Assembly: GCF_028583425.1 (NCBI RefSeq) | Contig: NC_072799.1 | Location: 91,436,217-91,500,216 of the forward strand | Source of the DNA: Eublepharis macularius | Taxonomy: Eukaryota; Chordata; Lepidosauria; Squamata; Eublepharidae | Direction: 5' to 3' | Length of the DNA stretch: 64,000 bases | Shown here: positions 47,101 through 58,156 of the stretch, one piece after another | Position numbering within the stretch: position 1 is the first letter of the stretch | Layout: each line of letters starts with the position of its first letter | Notes under the pieces: generated by a model | Told to the model about the DNA's origin: nothing | Databases searched by the model: none | The model's input: the letters and a program-made list of their open reading frames with translations, nothing else | Program-made: the position numbers and the translations under genes

Positions 47101-47906
47101 ATAAAAAACTTTGTCTCTCTTCTCAGTATTTCCATATTCTCTCTTTCCTGTAACAAGTCCTCATTTATTCTCCATGCTTTCCTTTTTCTCTTTTTTCCAA
47201 ATTTCCACATAATTGGGTTGTGATCTGAGCCTACCATAGGCATTATTTCTACCTCCTTAGTCCATAATGCTAAGTCTTTTGAGGCCCAGATCATATCAAT
47301 TCTTGATAATGTAGAATGCCTTGCAGAATAAAAAGTAAACTGTCTGCTTTTAGGATATTCTCTCCTCCATACATCTTCAAGAGTCTCTTGTTGAATCAAC
47401 TAAAAAAAAAGCTTTGGTAATAGTCCTCTTTTCTTTTGTGCCGTTGTAGTCTTTTTGTCTAGTTCCAAGTCTGTCACTCCATTGAAGTCTCCAGCAAGAA
47501 TTATCTGGTCGTATGCAAGATCGTCTAAATGCTTCCTTAAATCCTCAAAGAAGCTTTCTTTTGCACCGTTAGGTGCATAAAGTCCGACTACCAACACTCT
47601 CTTTAAATTCCAAATACATTCCACTGCTACAAATCTAGCTTCCACATCTCTCATAACAAATTTTGGCTGTAGCTCCTCTTTTATGTACAACACCACTCCT
47701 CTTTTTTTCTTGTTGGAGGCCGCTACATATTCTTTGCCCAATTTTCCAGATTTTAAATATTTTACATCCTGCTTTCTGATATGGGTCTCTTGCAAACAAA
47801 CAATGTCACATTTTTGTTTTAGTAGCCAGTGAAAAGTATTTTTCCTCTTATTCGGTGAGTTTAGTCCATTTACATTCCAAGATAATACTTTACACTCCAT
47901 ACTCAT
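44144..47906 (-). pseudogene. L1 ORF2 (endonuclease, reverse transcriptase, CCHC), two lesions
   Basis: ORF2p nicks the target and reverse-transcribes L1 RNA (established). Endonuclease: LSWNVNGLNSP, VCLQETHI, ILAGDFNGV, SRIDMIWAS and VGSDHNPIMW, spanning about residues 8-240. RT: GKAPGPDGLTAKFY, NYRPISLLNNDYKIFAKILA, EEQAGFLPDRQIRDN, FFFVDAEKAFDNLNWDF, GTRQGCPLSPLLF and the catalytic AFADDIML. C-terminus: CWKCKKHEGSLYHMWWSCEV. Lesion 1 is an in-frame TAG at 47402-47400 after a T8 run. Lesion 2 is one extra G in a homopolymer at about 44497-44503 (7 against 6 in the 32.16 kb sibling), shifting the last 108 residues into another frame. Total about 1,250 codons, normal for L1 ORF2. Confidence 0.94.
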
Positions 47907-48040
47907 GATCTTGTTGGTAAGTCTTTTTCATTGTCCTTAATAAATCGCTCCATCTCTCGCTCAGATCTGATGCGTTTTTTGGCCCCTCCAAACTCAAAGG
48001 ACACTCCTTCCGGTAACTCCCATCTGTACCTGATTTTCAT
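47903..48040 (-). pseudogene. L1 ORF1 C-terminal fragment
   Basis: HMKIRYRWELPEGVSFEFGG then RSEREMERFIKDNEKDLPTR. The stop TGA at 47905-47903 overlaps the ORF2 ATG at 47906-47904 (ATGA). The reading frame upstream of 48040 belongs to flanking DNA. The conserved ORF1 RNA-binding and coiled-coil parts are lost by truncation. Confidence 0.75.
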
Positions 48041-48059
48041 GTGCCCCGTTTGTTCTAGA

Positions 48060-49570
48060 TGCAAGGCACCAACCACATTTAATACCTTTATTACAAACAT
48101 TTCTTCTTACTAAATTAAAAAACGGTAGGCAGTAGTCTAGCCCCCTCTCACTGGTGTGGAGCTATGAGTTTCCCACTAACAGTATAAGGAGCCTTCTTCC
48201 TCTTTTTTTGCCAGACTCAAGTGGGGCTCCTGCTGCTGTCCCAGGTGCGCTGCACATGTCTGGCTGTTTTTGAAAATGGGAGATCCTCACCTCACAGGCA
48301 TACTGCAGACCTCTGGTACTCAGATTCTTTATCCATTCAGGCAGTGATCCCCAGTACAGCACCCATGGGCACTTATGTCTGCTTCCCATACAAAGAGAAT
48401 CTTGACTTTCCTCCATCTCATTGAAGCAGGAGAATTTTTGATAGGGGATTTTTTGTAATAATACTCTGCTCCTACTACCACTTACCCAAATATATTTCAA
48501 GACACCAAACATAGTGATAGAAAGAGATACGAGCATTATTTTGCAGTAAATCCCAGATGCCTATTCCTCTCTCTAGGATATATGCATAAAGACCAGTTAC
48601 ATCAGAGGATCTTATATACCCTCAGCACTGATTTTTTACAGAATAATTGCTAATTGTTTACAGAATAAAAGATCAAAAATGGTTAACATAAACATCCCTT
48701 CAGAATTACATTTCCCAGGATGCATGGCACCCAAAGCCTGATTGACAGGACAATAATATAAACACCTCAGTACTGAAGTCATACTTTTGTTATATTTCTG
48801 GGAAGTAACACACTCAAGGCTAAACCTTAGTAAGAGAAACAAAAACAAGAGAAAATATTTACAGCTGAAAGGAACTTCCTCGCTTCACTGCAAGATCGAG
48901 CTGACCTGTAGTTCAATCTCAGAAGCCAGGGAGAAAAAATCTGTCACTGAGGCAGATTTGCCTCTTGTGTGTGTGCAAGTCTTTTGCTTGAATGTGCTCA
49001 CACACAGATTCTAGAAGAGGACTCCTAAAAGTCCCTTAACAAAACAGCCCAAGAGACATTACCTTTGGGTCTGCGGAAGCATCATTTTGGAAAACAGCTG
49101 CCTGCTCCCATGAGAGCAAGAAGTTTGACTTGGAACTTCCTTAATATTTTGTGGCTGGCTGCACCTTCCTTGGCAGCCCATTTTGTGGTAGTACCCACTA
49201 CTTGCTATCAAAATTCCAAAAGTACTCACAGGCTCAGTGATGTTGGGGGCTCCCTGCATTGGGGAGTTTCATGTATACTGGTGGGGGTGGGGAGAACGGT
49301 ACATGAGGTGTGAAGAGGCCTCTAATGATTGAAAATGGCCAGATGCATTAGAGTGTGCCTACCACAGGGTCAGCACACTCAACTGAGAGGTAAACAGGTC
49401 CCCATAGAATAGTTACGGCAGCTCTACTGCAAGGCAACTTGTACTTACTGGTGTATACAGAGGGAGGGTATTGATTGTGCCTTTTGTCTTTTATTGATTC
49501 ACAAACATTACATTAAGAGACAATATAGGAAGCGCCACGTTATACACTGAAAGTGATTGTGGTTACTGTG
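48060..49570. other. End of GABRG1 intron 2, no further feature
   Basis: AT-rich, with short open frames only. The segment 49293-49360 matches one at 42.48 kb imperfectly. Confidence 0.45.
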
Positions 49571-49580
49571 TTTTGTTTAG

Positions 49581-49648
49581 TGACAACTACAATAATTGAA
49601 ACGGATGTCTATGTTAACAGCATTGGTCCGGTTGATCCAATTAATATG
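49581..49648 (+). CDS. GABRG1: GABRG1 exon 3 (68 bp)
   Basis: The exon follows TTTGTTTAG and precedes the donor GTAAGT. With the G carried over from exon 2 it reads VTTTIIETDVYVNSIGPVDP then INM. This is the conserved first beta-strand segment of the ligand-binding domain of Cys-loop GABA-A subunits. A length of 68 bp is typical for exon 3 in this family (established knowledge), which supports both boundaries. VDPINM agrees with gamma-1. The intron to exon 2 is 11,738 bp and holds a PLE fragment, a Gypsy 3' end and a young antisense L1. The next exon (usually 221 bp) was not recognised in the remaining 14 kb, so intron 3 probably runs off the window. Confidence 0.93.
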
Positions 49649-49649
49649 G

Positions 49650-50628
49650 TAAGTTAGGACTGTAATACAACCCTAAGGTAAGATTTGTTTGGATTTCTGT
49701 GTGCTGACTTGAAGCGTAAGTGACATTGGCGATATCAAGAGACATGGTAACCATAGGGTAACCTTGCATTTAAAAAATTTTTACTTTTTAAGAATGATAT
49801 ATTTTGGAAAACAGTAAGGGGGGATACAGAAAGAAAAAAGTGATTATATAACATAATTGTGTAAACTAGAGATAGTTATATATAAAATGCAAACTATTAA
49901 ACCCCACCATTTCCTGTCATTAAATTGAGATACTTTCTGTGAGATACAATGATATTAGTCTACATTTATATTCAACATTTTAAAATACAAATTTCATAAC
50001 TAATCTATTTTACTACTAGTTGTTCTTAGTTATTCTTAGTTTTCATCTACATAATCAAAAAAAGCTTTCAATTTTTCCAGAAATTCTAGGATTGGCCTAT
50101 TATGTATATAAAATGTTAATTTTTCCATTATGCCATATTTGTGTAACTTATTCATCCATTCTGTCAAATCCGGATGGCATTCTGCCTTCCATTTTGTTGC
50201 AAATACTATTCTTGCCACTATATTTTTAAATAATTCACAGAGTATTTTAATAATATTACTTGATATTTAATAACATATTTTTAGGGTTCAGCATAAAGTG
50301 AAACTTTAGTATCTTTAAGTAGTAATAGTTTTACTTCTAATGAGATAGCTGAGTTATCAAGTATTCCATTAAAAAGTACTCTGTTATCTATAAGAACCTA
50401 ATAAAAATAGAAGAATAAAAGATAAACTCAAATTTGGAAAGAGGGCAACATTATTCAAACAACTGTCTTTAATTTTTTATCCCCTGTACAATCTGGAGAG
50501 AACTACTTGGTAGATCAAAACTAAATGCTACTCAAACTGAACGCGATCCAAGAAGTACATTTTTAAAGCCAATTAAGTAACATTAAAATGGCTAGATAAG
50601 TTTATGCTGTCTAAGATAGAGTAGGGGG

Positions 50629-50634
<6 letters not shown>
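49650..50634. other. Start of GABRG1 intron 3; AT-rich, no gene
   Basis: The minus-strand frame 50218-50036 (MARIVFATKWKAECHPDLTE, WMNKL) resembles the short C-terminal part of a LINE ORF2 (L1-like KWK...W..K pattern), but is too short for a firm call. Confidence 0.4.
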
Positions 50635-50636
<2 letters not shown>

Positions 50637-50659
<23 letters not shown>

Positions 50660-51240
50660 ATGTGTCATCAAGTCGCTTCCAACTTATGGTGACCCTATGA
50701 ATGAAAGACCTCCGAAATGTCCTATCATTAACAGTCCAGATTTTGCAGTCTGGAGGACGTGGCTTCTTTTATTGAGTCAAGCAATTTCATTTTGGGTCTT
50801 CCTCTTTTCCTACCGCCTTCCAGATTTTGAACTTACCTTGATTCATACTTCTTATATTCCATGTTTCTGTTATATATGTCTTACAACTTTGGATGTTCCT
50901 TTTGCATCTATTCAGATCAGCAACTGGATGTCCTTTCGGCTTTAATCCAGCCCCATCATTAAGAATAGCACTATTTGTACTTGTCCTTTGTTGTTCCCCA
51001 GTAGCCAATTGAGGGCCATCCAACCTGGGGCCCCTGTCTTTTAACATTATCTTCTTTCAGTTTGGATTTTCTCATCATAGGATTTTTGAGGTAAGAGATT
51101 ATCAGAAGTGGTTTACCATTGCCTTCTTCTGTGGAGTACTAACCAGGGTTAGCTGGCGTGACACTACCTTTATCTGTGAAAGATCTTCCACCAGTGTCAT
51201 TTTCCAAAATTGCTGCTGCCCAGTAGCTAGCCTTCAAGAA
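50637..51240 (-). repeat. BovB/RTE LINE 3' region with (TG)n
   Basis: (TG)n at 50637-50659 is followed by CATCAAGTCGCTTCCAACTT, ATGGTGACCCTATGAATGAA and TCCTATCATTAACAGTCCAG, then GTCTTCCTCTTTTCCTACCG. This is the complement of the BovB 3' end. Further sequence to about 51240 (GTTCCCCAGTAGCCAATTGA, GGTTTACCATTGCCTTCTTC) is consistent with more of the element. No intact ORF. Confidence 0.75.
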
Positions 51241-51244
51241 TTCC

Positions 51245-52560
51245 TCTGCCCCATCACCATTGGAACTGTCAATTCTCTTCTACTGATGTGACTCAAGCCT
51301 ATGGTCCTGAAGGTATTGCTCTTAGTTTCACTGATACATTCAAGCCCCTTACTACATTAAGGTGTATATTCAAGAGGGTGGGGGAATTACATAGAACAGA
51401 AGTTTTAGTAAGGGAATGGTTCTTACCCTACAATTCAGGGTCACAAGACACAGTCCCACCTCTGTTTCACCCAACTCTTGGCCAGCTATGTTCTCCCTCA
51501 TCTATTCAGTCATTCTACTAAAGCTACAACAACATGGCTGAGGGTCTATAGCTTACAACCAGAGCATGTGCGTGCACAAGGTTCCAGGTTCTGTCTCCAG
51601 CTCGTTCACTTAAACGGATTCTCAGGCAACAGAACTCAAAAAGAGTCCCACTGAGAATTTGGAGAGCTGCTGTCAATGGAATATACAGTGCTAGATGTAT
51701 CAGTTTGTACCATTTAGTAGCAGGGTTACCATCTTCAAGAGTGGGACCTGAAGTTCTCTCAGGATTACAACTGATCTTCAAACTACAGGGATCAGTGCCT
51801 CTGGAAGAAATGGCAGTGTTATAGTGCAGATTTTATGGTATACCACTGAGTCTAGGAGAAATAAGTCCTAGAGTGACATTATGTCCCCACTGAGCTCCCT
51901 GCCCAATCTCAATCCTCCTCAGCCCCATAAATCTCAAAGAATTTCCCAAGCCAAAGTTAGCAAACGTCTTTGGTAGGTTCATATAATCCTAACTCAATTG
52001 TGCATATACCTTATATTTGTATAAGGAGGCAGGTTTTTACAATAATAGGCAGTTTTGTGAGTATTAGCAATTAGTACTTGGGAAAAAAACCCTTGCATTT
52101 GTCCTTGGCTTGCTCCATACTGAGAACATGTTCTGTTTTTTTTTTTTTGCTTGTGCAAATGATCCGCAGTCCTTGCACACTCTCCTAGCTCCTTCTGTTG
52201 AATTCATTTAGAGTTTATGAGAAGTTGAGGGCTTGTGGTGGAAGGCAGATGGGGGGGGGGGGTGCGATGTCCTTCTCCTTTGCACATGACTCTGCAGTTC
52301 AGTTGTTCAGGAAAACTTCCTGGCATATCATATTTCTGATTTCTCACTGCTCCTGATCATATGATCGCATGGCCACTGCAGACATGGGAACATGGAATGC
52401 TTTGGATGAGGAGGGATGCCTTTGATCCTATCAAGTATAGATTTAGCTGGTTTTTTTATATATATATTAGACCACTTCAGTGGGCAGAATCCATGTAAGT
52501 CTGCTCAGAAAGGTCTGTTTGCATTGCAAGGAGAGTTAGAAATCTAAAAATCAATAAAAT
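51245..52560. other. 1.3 kb without a recognised feature
   Basis: G-homopolymer at about 52251-52262 and a T-run at 52137-52149. No gene or repeat family recognised. Confidence 0.45.
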
Positions 52561-52576
52561 AAGTATGTCAGAAAAG

Positions 52577-52836
52577 CAGGGCTTTTTTTCAGCAGGAACG
52601 CGGTGGAACGGAGTTCGGGAACCTCTTGAAAATGGTCACATGGTTGGTGACCCCGCCCCCTGATCTCCAGACAGAGGGGAGTTGAGATTGCCCTCCGCGC
52701 TGCTGAGCGGTGCGGAGGGCAATCTCAACTCCCCTCTGTCTGGAGATCAGTGGGCGGGGCCACCAGCCATGTGACCATTTTCTCCGAGGGCAACCCACTG
52801 AGTTCCACCACCTCTTTTCCCAGAAAAAAAGCCCTG
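52577..52836. mobile_element. hAT-type MITE, family B, copy 6
   Basis: Perfect 8-bp duplication CAGAAAAG (52569-52576 and 52837-52844), intact CAGGGCTTTTTTTC termini and a full hairpin. Confidence 0.94.
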
Positions 52837-53553
52837 CAGAAAAGCATTCTCACAGATAGGATTGATTTCAACAAGGAGTTCTGCATCTCTGTCTTCTCTT
52901 TCAACTACTTAAATGCAGGGAATGTTTTCTGAATATTCACCGAATTTGTTTTCATATCCTGAGCTGCATGATTATTTATCAAGATGGTTGTGTTAGTGTT
53001 CAGGGACTTATGTCAAGCAACACAGTTCACATCTTACATTTCTGAAGCATTCAAAAAAGATGATAATTTCCAGGTAAGAGTCTTGTTTGTTTAAATATTT
53101 TGATAATTTTACATAACACTTTGCCGTAAGTGGAATAGTTAGTGCTAGGGGTGTGCAAGCCAAAAATTTTCGGCTATAGCCGAAAGTAGAAAGCCGAAAG
53201 AAAATTCTCTATCGTTAAAGCTGAAAGCCGAAACAAGAATCTCTTTCGGGATTCGGGATTCGGGATTCTTTCGGCATTATTTCGGCATTCTTTCGGCTTT
53301 TTTCTATGGGAAAATGCCTCCGTCTTCCAGGACGCCTGGAGGAGGCATCTTCCCACCGAATAAGCCCAAAATTGGTGGGGACCTTCCTCTAACCCTTCTC
53401 TAACAACCACCCAAGTTTCAGACAGATTGGACTTTGGGGGGCCATGTTATGGCCCCCCAAAGCAGGTCCCCCCATCCTCCCATAAAGGAGCATCTTCTTC
53501 ATTATTTCCTATGGGGAAAAAATGAAGAAGCAGGCTTCCTTTGCCAGGGGTGG

Positions 53554-54040
53554 CATTTTGCATGCAAAATGCCCCCTTACCCTCAGGGGCCCTTCTCCCA
53601 CCCCTCCTCCCACCCCCCACCAAGGCTCAGCCTGCTCCCACTTGGGGGGGCCATTTCATGGCCTCCCCAAGTAGGTGCTCTAATCTCTACCACTGACAGC
53701 TGGGGGAGGCTTGTGTTGCCAGGGGTGGCATTTTGCATGCAAAATGCCCCCCAACCCTCTGGGGCCCTTCTCCCACCCCTCCTCCCACCCCCCACCAAGG
53801 CTCAGCCTGCTCCCACTTGGGGGGGCCATTTCATGGCCTCCCCAAGTAGGTGCTCTAATCTCTACCACTGACAGCTGGGGGAGGCTTGTGTTGCCAGGGG
53901 TGGCATTTTGCATGCAAAATGCCCCCCAGCCCTCTGGGGCCCTTCTCCCACCCTTCCTCCCACCCCACACCAAGGCTCAGACTGCTCCCACTTGGGGGGG
54001 CCATTTCATGGCCTCCCCAAGTAGGTCCTCTCAGCCCCTA
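53554..54040 (+). repeat. 175-bp tandem repeats in the left arm (three units)
   Basis: The marker CATTTTGCATGCAAAATGCC begins at 53554, 53729 and 53904, an exact 175-bp period. Units include CCCACTTGGGGGGGCCATTT and CACTGACAGCTGGGGGAGGC. Confidence 0.92.
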
Positions 54041-54479
54041 AAGTCCACCCCTTACAGCCCCACACAAACCCAATTCCCCCCCAGCTGCCGCACACAGACC
54101 CAAATCCCCACATTAGCCCCTCACAGACCCAAATCCACCCCCACCTGCCCCACACCCATAACCCCAGGAACAGGCTGGCAAAGGCCAGCCCTCTCCCTTT
54201 GTTCCCTATGCTGGGAACTTCTAAACTCTCTTTCCCTGGGCAATTCTGCACAGCCCAGGGGTGCCACAATGGTGGGCACACTTCTGAGTGCCAGCTGGTC
54301 CCTGTGAAAGAACACCTGAACCACAGACACCCTCCCTCAAATTCCCCCACCACCTACAGAGATAGCTGGCCAGCCAGCCCCATTGTTCCCTATGATGGGA
54401 ACCAACTGCACAACAAAGAATAAAACAAGAACAACACAAAATAAAGTTTTTAAAAAATTATTTTCTCCCTTCCAAAGTA

Positions 54480-54855
54480 CAAGTAGGCAAAGCATTATGA
54501 CACATTACACCAGCAGTCCCCCACACAGAAAAATAACACAACTCACTTAACATCAGAGAATCACAAAGCACGATTCCTGTCAAAAACACTTTATTTCTTG
54601 AACAGCTTTAGGCTACACAGCAGGGGGGGGACACCAAAGGGCATGGAAGCAGTATCTTACACAAAAATAACACAACTCACTTCACATTAAAGAATCACCC
54701 CAAAAAATTGCTGTCAAAAGCACTTTATTTCTGTAACTGCTTTAGGTTACACAGTAGGAAGGCACCACAGAGCAGGAAAGCAGTGTACTACACAAAAATA
54801 ACACAACTCACTTCACATCAGAGAATCACACAAACACAATTGCTGTCAAAAACGG
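54480..54855 (-). repeat. About 133-bp repeats near the palindrome centre, left side
   Basis: TTATTTC-type (inverted AATAAA) markers at 54591 and 54724 and a further partial unit; units contain AAATAACACAACTCACTT and TCAGAGAATCAC. Confidence 0.85.
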
Positions 54856-54889
54856 TGAAGTGGGTTGTATTATTTTTTGTAGTACATTG

Positions 54890-55440
54890 CTATCATGCCC
54901 TTTTGTGCCCTCCTACTGTGTAACCTAAAGCTGTTCAAGAAATAAAGTGTTTTTGCCAGGAATTGTGTTTTTGTGATTCTCTGATGTTAAGTGAGTTGTG
55001 TTATTTTTGTGTAAGATACTGCTTCCATGCCCTTTGGTGTTCCCCCCCTGCTGTGTAGCCTAAAGCTGTTCAAGAAATAAAGTGTTTTTGCCAGGAATTG
55101 TGTTTTTGTGATTCTCTGATGTTAAGTGAGTTGTGTTATTTTTGTGTAAGATACTGCTTCCATGCCCTTTGGTGTCCCCCCCCTGCTGTGTAGCCTAAAG
55201 CTGTTCAAGAAATAAAGTGTTTTTGACAGGAATTGTGCTTTTGTGATTCTCTGATGTTAAGTGAGTTGTGTTATTTTTGTGTAAGATACTGCTGCCATGC
55301 CCTTTGGTGTTCCCCCCCTGCTGTGTAGCCTAAAGCTGTTCAAGAAATAAAGTGTTTTTGACAGGAATCGTGCTTTGTGATTCTCTGATGTTAAGTGTGT
55401 TGTGTTATTTTTCTGTGTGGGGGACTGCTGGTGTTATGTG
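54890..55440 (+). repeat. 135-bp tandem repeats near the palindrome centre, right side (four units)
   Basis: AATAAAGTGTTTTTG recurs at 54941, 55076, 55211 and 55346, exactly 135 bp apart. Units contain GATTCTCTGATGTTAAGTGA and GCTGTGTAGCCTAAAGCTGT. Each carries an AATAAA hexamer, so the array could supply several poly(A) sites. Confidence 0.92.
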
Positions 55441-55909
55441 TCATAATGCTTTGCCTACTTGTACTTTGGAAGGGAGAAAATAATTTTTAAAAAACTTTAT
55501 TTTGTGTTGTTCTTGTTTTATTCTTTGTTGTGCAGTTGGTTCCCATCATAGGGAACAATGGGGCTGGCTGGCCAGCCATCTCTGTAGGTGGTGGGGGAAT
55601 TTGAGGGAGGGTGTCTGTGGTTCAGGTGCTCTTTCACAGGGACCAGCTGGCACTCAGAAGTGTGCCCACCATTGTGGCACCCCTGGGCTGTGCAGAATTG
55701 CCCAGGGAAAGAGAGTTTAGAAGTTCCCAGCATAGGGAACAAAGGGAGAGGGCTGGCCTTTGCCAGCCTGTTCCTGGGGTTATGGGTGTGGGGCAGGTGG
55801 GGGTGGATTTGGGTCTGTGAGGGGCTAATGTGGGGATTTGGGTCTGTGTGTGGCAGCTGGGGGGAATTGGGTTTGTGTGGAGCTGTAAGGGGTGGAATTT
55901 AGGGGCTGA

Positions 55910-56216
55910 GAGGACCTACTTGGGGAGGCCATGAAATGGCCCCCCCAAGTGGGAGCAGGCTGAGCCTTGGTGGGGGGTGGGAGGAGGGGTGGGAGAAGGG
56001 CCCCAGAGGGTTGGGGGGCATTTTGCATGCAAAATGCCACCCCTGGCAACACAAGCCTCCCCCAGCTGTCAGTGGTAGAGATTAGAGCACCTACTTGGGG
56101 AGGCCATGAAATGGCCCCCCCAAGTGGGAGCAGGCTGAGCCTTGGTGGGGGGTGGGAGGAGGGGTGGGAGAAGGGCCCCTGAGGGTAAGGGGGCATTTTG
56201 CATGCAAAATGCCACC
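55910..56216 (-). repeat. 175-bp tandem repeats in the right arm (two units)
   Basis: The same marker at 56019 and 56194, again 175 bp apart, inverted relative to the left arm. One unit fewer than the left arm. Confidence 0.92.
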
Positions 56217-56639
56217 CCTGGCAAAGGAAGCCTGCTTCTTCATTTTTTCCCCATAGGAAATAATGAAGAAGATGCTCCTTTATGGGAGGATGGGGGGACC
56301 TGCTTTGGGGGGCCATAACATGGCCCCCCAAAGTCCAATCTGTCTGAAACTTGGGTGGTTGTTAGAGAAGGGTTAGAGGAAGGTCCCCACCAATTTTGGG
56401 CTTATTCGGTGGGAAGATGCCTCCCCCAGACGTCCGGGAAGACGGAGGCATTTTCCCATTGAAAAGCCGAATGAAAGACGAAAGAATCCCGAAACGTTTC
56501 GGCTTTTTTCTTTCGGCTACCCGAAACGTTTCGGGATTCCCCGAAACGTTTCGGCATTCCCTGAAAGAAGCCGAAACACTTTTGTTTCGGCATTCTTTCG
56601 GCATTCTGAATGCCGAAACGCACATCCCTAGTTAGTGCT

Positions 56640-57420
56640 AAAAGAGTCATTGCTTCAAAAATTACCAGAAAATCATGAATTAATTAAAGATTCATTATGG
56701 GATTCTTGCCTTTCATGCAATTGCCTTTCAAACTTGTCACCCCAGTAGCTTCAAGCCTACTGTGCACACTTTGTTTTACACTTCTTCTCCCCACCCCAAA
56801 TGCCACCAGAGTGTTCTCCCCTCTCTACACCAGTACTTCCTTTGTATTTATTACGTTGTTAGTGACTGCATCTTTTCCATGTTGTTGGCGCTACCCTGTC
56901 CTTATTAGTCGATTGTCACATCCAGAGGCTTCTTCTGAGTCCATGAAAAGGAATATATCTGAGCAGAAACTCGTTGTTGCTGGCCAAAGTCAGTAGACTT
57001 AAGATGGAAATTATTGGAGGCTTGGGCAAAAAACACTGCAAGAGAAGAGTTGACTGACACTTGCCAAACTTCTTGTGGGCACCCCTTTTATCTTCTATTC
57101 CAGGAACTGGCACGCTCTAGCTTTTTCTGTTGCACTCCAGGCATCTGGGTCTCAGCAGGTGTCTGCTGTCATTGAATTCTACAGCTTTGTCTTGGATGCT
57201 TTTCAAAGTCTTTGATGTTACAAGCTGGGTAGCAGCAGGTGAAAAAATGAAATACACGAAATTCTGCAGATGTTCTTTCATGTTAGATTCTTCTTCTCTG
57301 CATTGGGCATCAAGTATTGTTAGCTGTATCCAAAAAACTATTATTTTAGAGGTATTCTATCTTTCATTCCTCCCCAGTGGATGATCAAATCAGATAACCA
57401 CAACATTCTCCCTTCATTTT
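56640..57420. other. Stretch without a recognised feature
   Basis: No gene or repeat family recognised; short open frames only. Confidence 0.45.
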
Positions 57421-57424
57421 GTCT

Positions 57425-57556
57425 TCATAACATCCCTGTAAGGTAGATTAGACTGAGAAAGAATGACTGGCCCAAGGTCACCCAGTGAGCTTCCATGGCA
57501 GAATTTGAACCTGGATCTCCGGGATTCTGACACTCCGTCCACTACACTACACTGTT
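57425..57556 (-). repeat. tRNA-derived SINE, old copy
   Basis: The minus strand has GTGTAGTGGACGGAGTGTCA, box B-like AGGTTCAAATTC and the body TGGGTGACCTTGGGCCAGTC. Body and spacing match the Sauria-type SINEs. Confidence 0.75.
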
Positions 57557-57559
57557 ATC

Positions 57560-58150
57560 ATTGCTATTGTAAAATGTGTGTGCTTTTCTTCTTCATCCAC
57601 TTGACTTTCCCCTATATTCTGACATAATTACTTGGGATATTTATGAAATCTTCCTGTGACAAATTTATATTTTGTGATTCTGTATTACTGGAAAATGCAG
57701 AACTCACAATGTTGGTATCTGGGGTTCTTCAGTATTGAATACATGCTATAAAAGGAGTACAAATCTCAGAGGAATAGCAGATTTTGCCCGAGCAAAATTT
57801 CCTTTTTGTGCCAGAATACAATTGGGACATATCCCAAGGCATACAATAACCACAAGATAATAGTAGAGTAGAACTAAAGGAACTTGCTCATTCATATTAT
57901 CTCAGAAAAGTTTGTGGCCACCCTGGCCAATGCATTAGGCTCTTTTGTAATGGGCAATGCATAGGAATAGTAACTCTGGACTGTTGCTGATTTATTCTTA
58001 AAGCTTCAGGCTCGGAGGCATGTGTGGAACATTTAATGAGTTAATCATAGCTCTGTTCATACTCTGCTGTTGCACAAGAGGAGGCACTTGCTACAGTGGT
58101 AATGTTTGCATGAGGGATGATGCTCCCTCACTGGCGATTTCAGGAATGAC
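57560..58150. other. Stretch without a recognised feature
   Basis: AT-rich; nothing recognised. Confidence 0.45.
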
Positions 58151-58156
58151 TGTGGC

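Larger units (their letters stand above)
43469..48040 (-). mobile_element. L1 LINE, 4.57 kb, 5'-truncated in ORF1, with a 17-bp target duplication
   Basis: The duplication GTGCCCCGTTTGTTCTA is exact (43452-43468 and 48041-48057). The A-tail reads as a T run at 43469-43480, preceded on the minus strand by CCAATAAAAATTTTTC. Order on the minus strand: ORF1 C-terminus, ATGA overlap, ORF2, 0.65 kb 3' UTR. It is antisense to GABRG1 in intron 2. A perfect duplication and only two ORF2 lesions imply a young insertion. Confidence 0.95.
37843..49580 (+). other. GABRG1: GABRG1 intron 2
   Basis: The interval between the two recognised exons begins GTAGGC and ends TTTAG. It contains a 403-bp hAT MITE just 105 bp after the donor, PLE and Gypsy remnants (39.6-42.1 kb), a CR1 tail (about 42.4 kb) and a 4.57 kb antisense L1. 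No other coding exon was seen in it. Confidence 0.88.
53146..56630. mobile_element. Giant palindromic hAT derivative, 3,485 bp, non-autonomous
   Basis: Perfect 8-bp duplication GTTAGTGC (53138-53145 and 56631-56638). Termini TAGGGGTGTGCAAGCC and CGCACATCCCTA match the coding hAT at 17.2-21.2 kb. Each arm is about 1.7 kb and the arms are nearly identical in inverse (for example 53330-53420 against 56335-56405). No transposase. Arm content matches the 3' non-coding side of the 17.2 kb element, so it looks like two inverted copies of that end. Open frames in it read through both arms and are mirror images. Confidence 0.93.

Noticed and set aside
53434..54307. Proline-rich open frames of 145 and 198 codons, mirrored at 55825-56331
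   Set aside because: They are produced by the 175-bp tandem repeats in the palindrome arms and appear as mirror images; not protein genes.
53146..56630. Inverted repeats with regular units resembling a CRISPR-like array
   Set aside because: The units are contiguous tandem repeats of 135 and 175 bp without spacers, in a vertebrate transposon.
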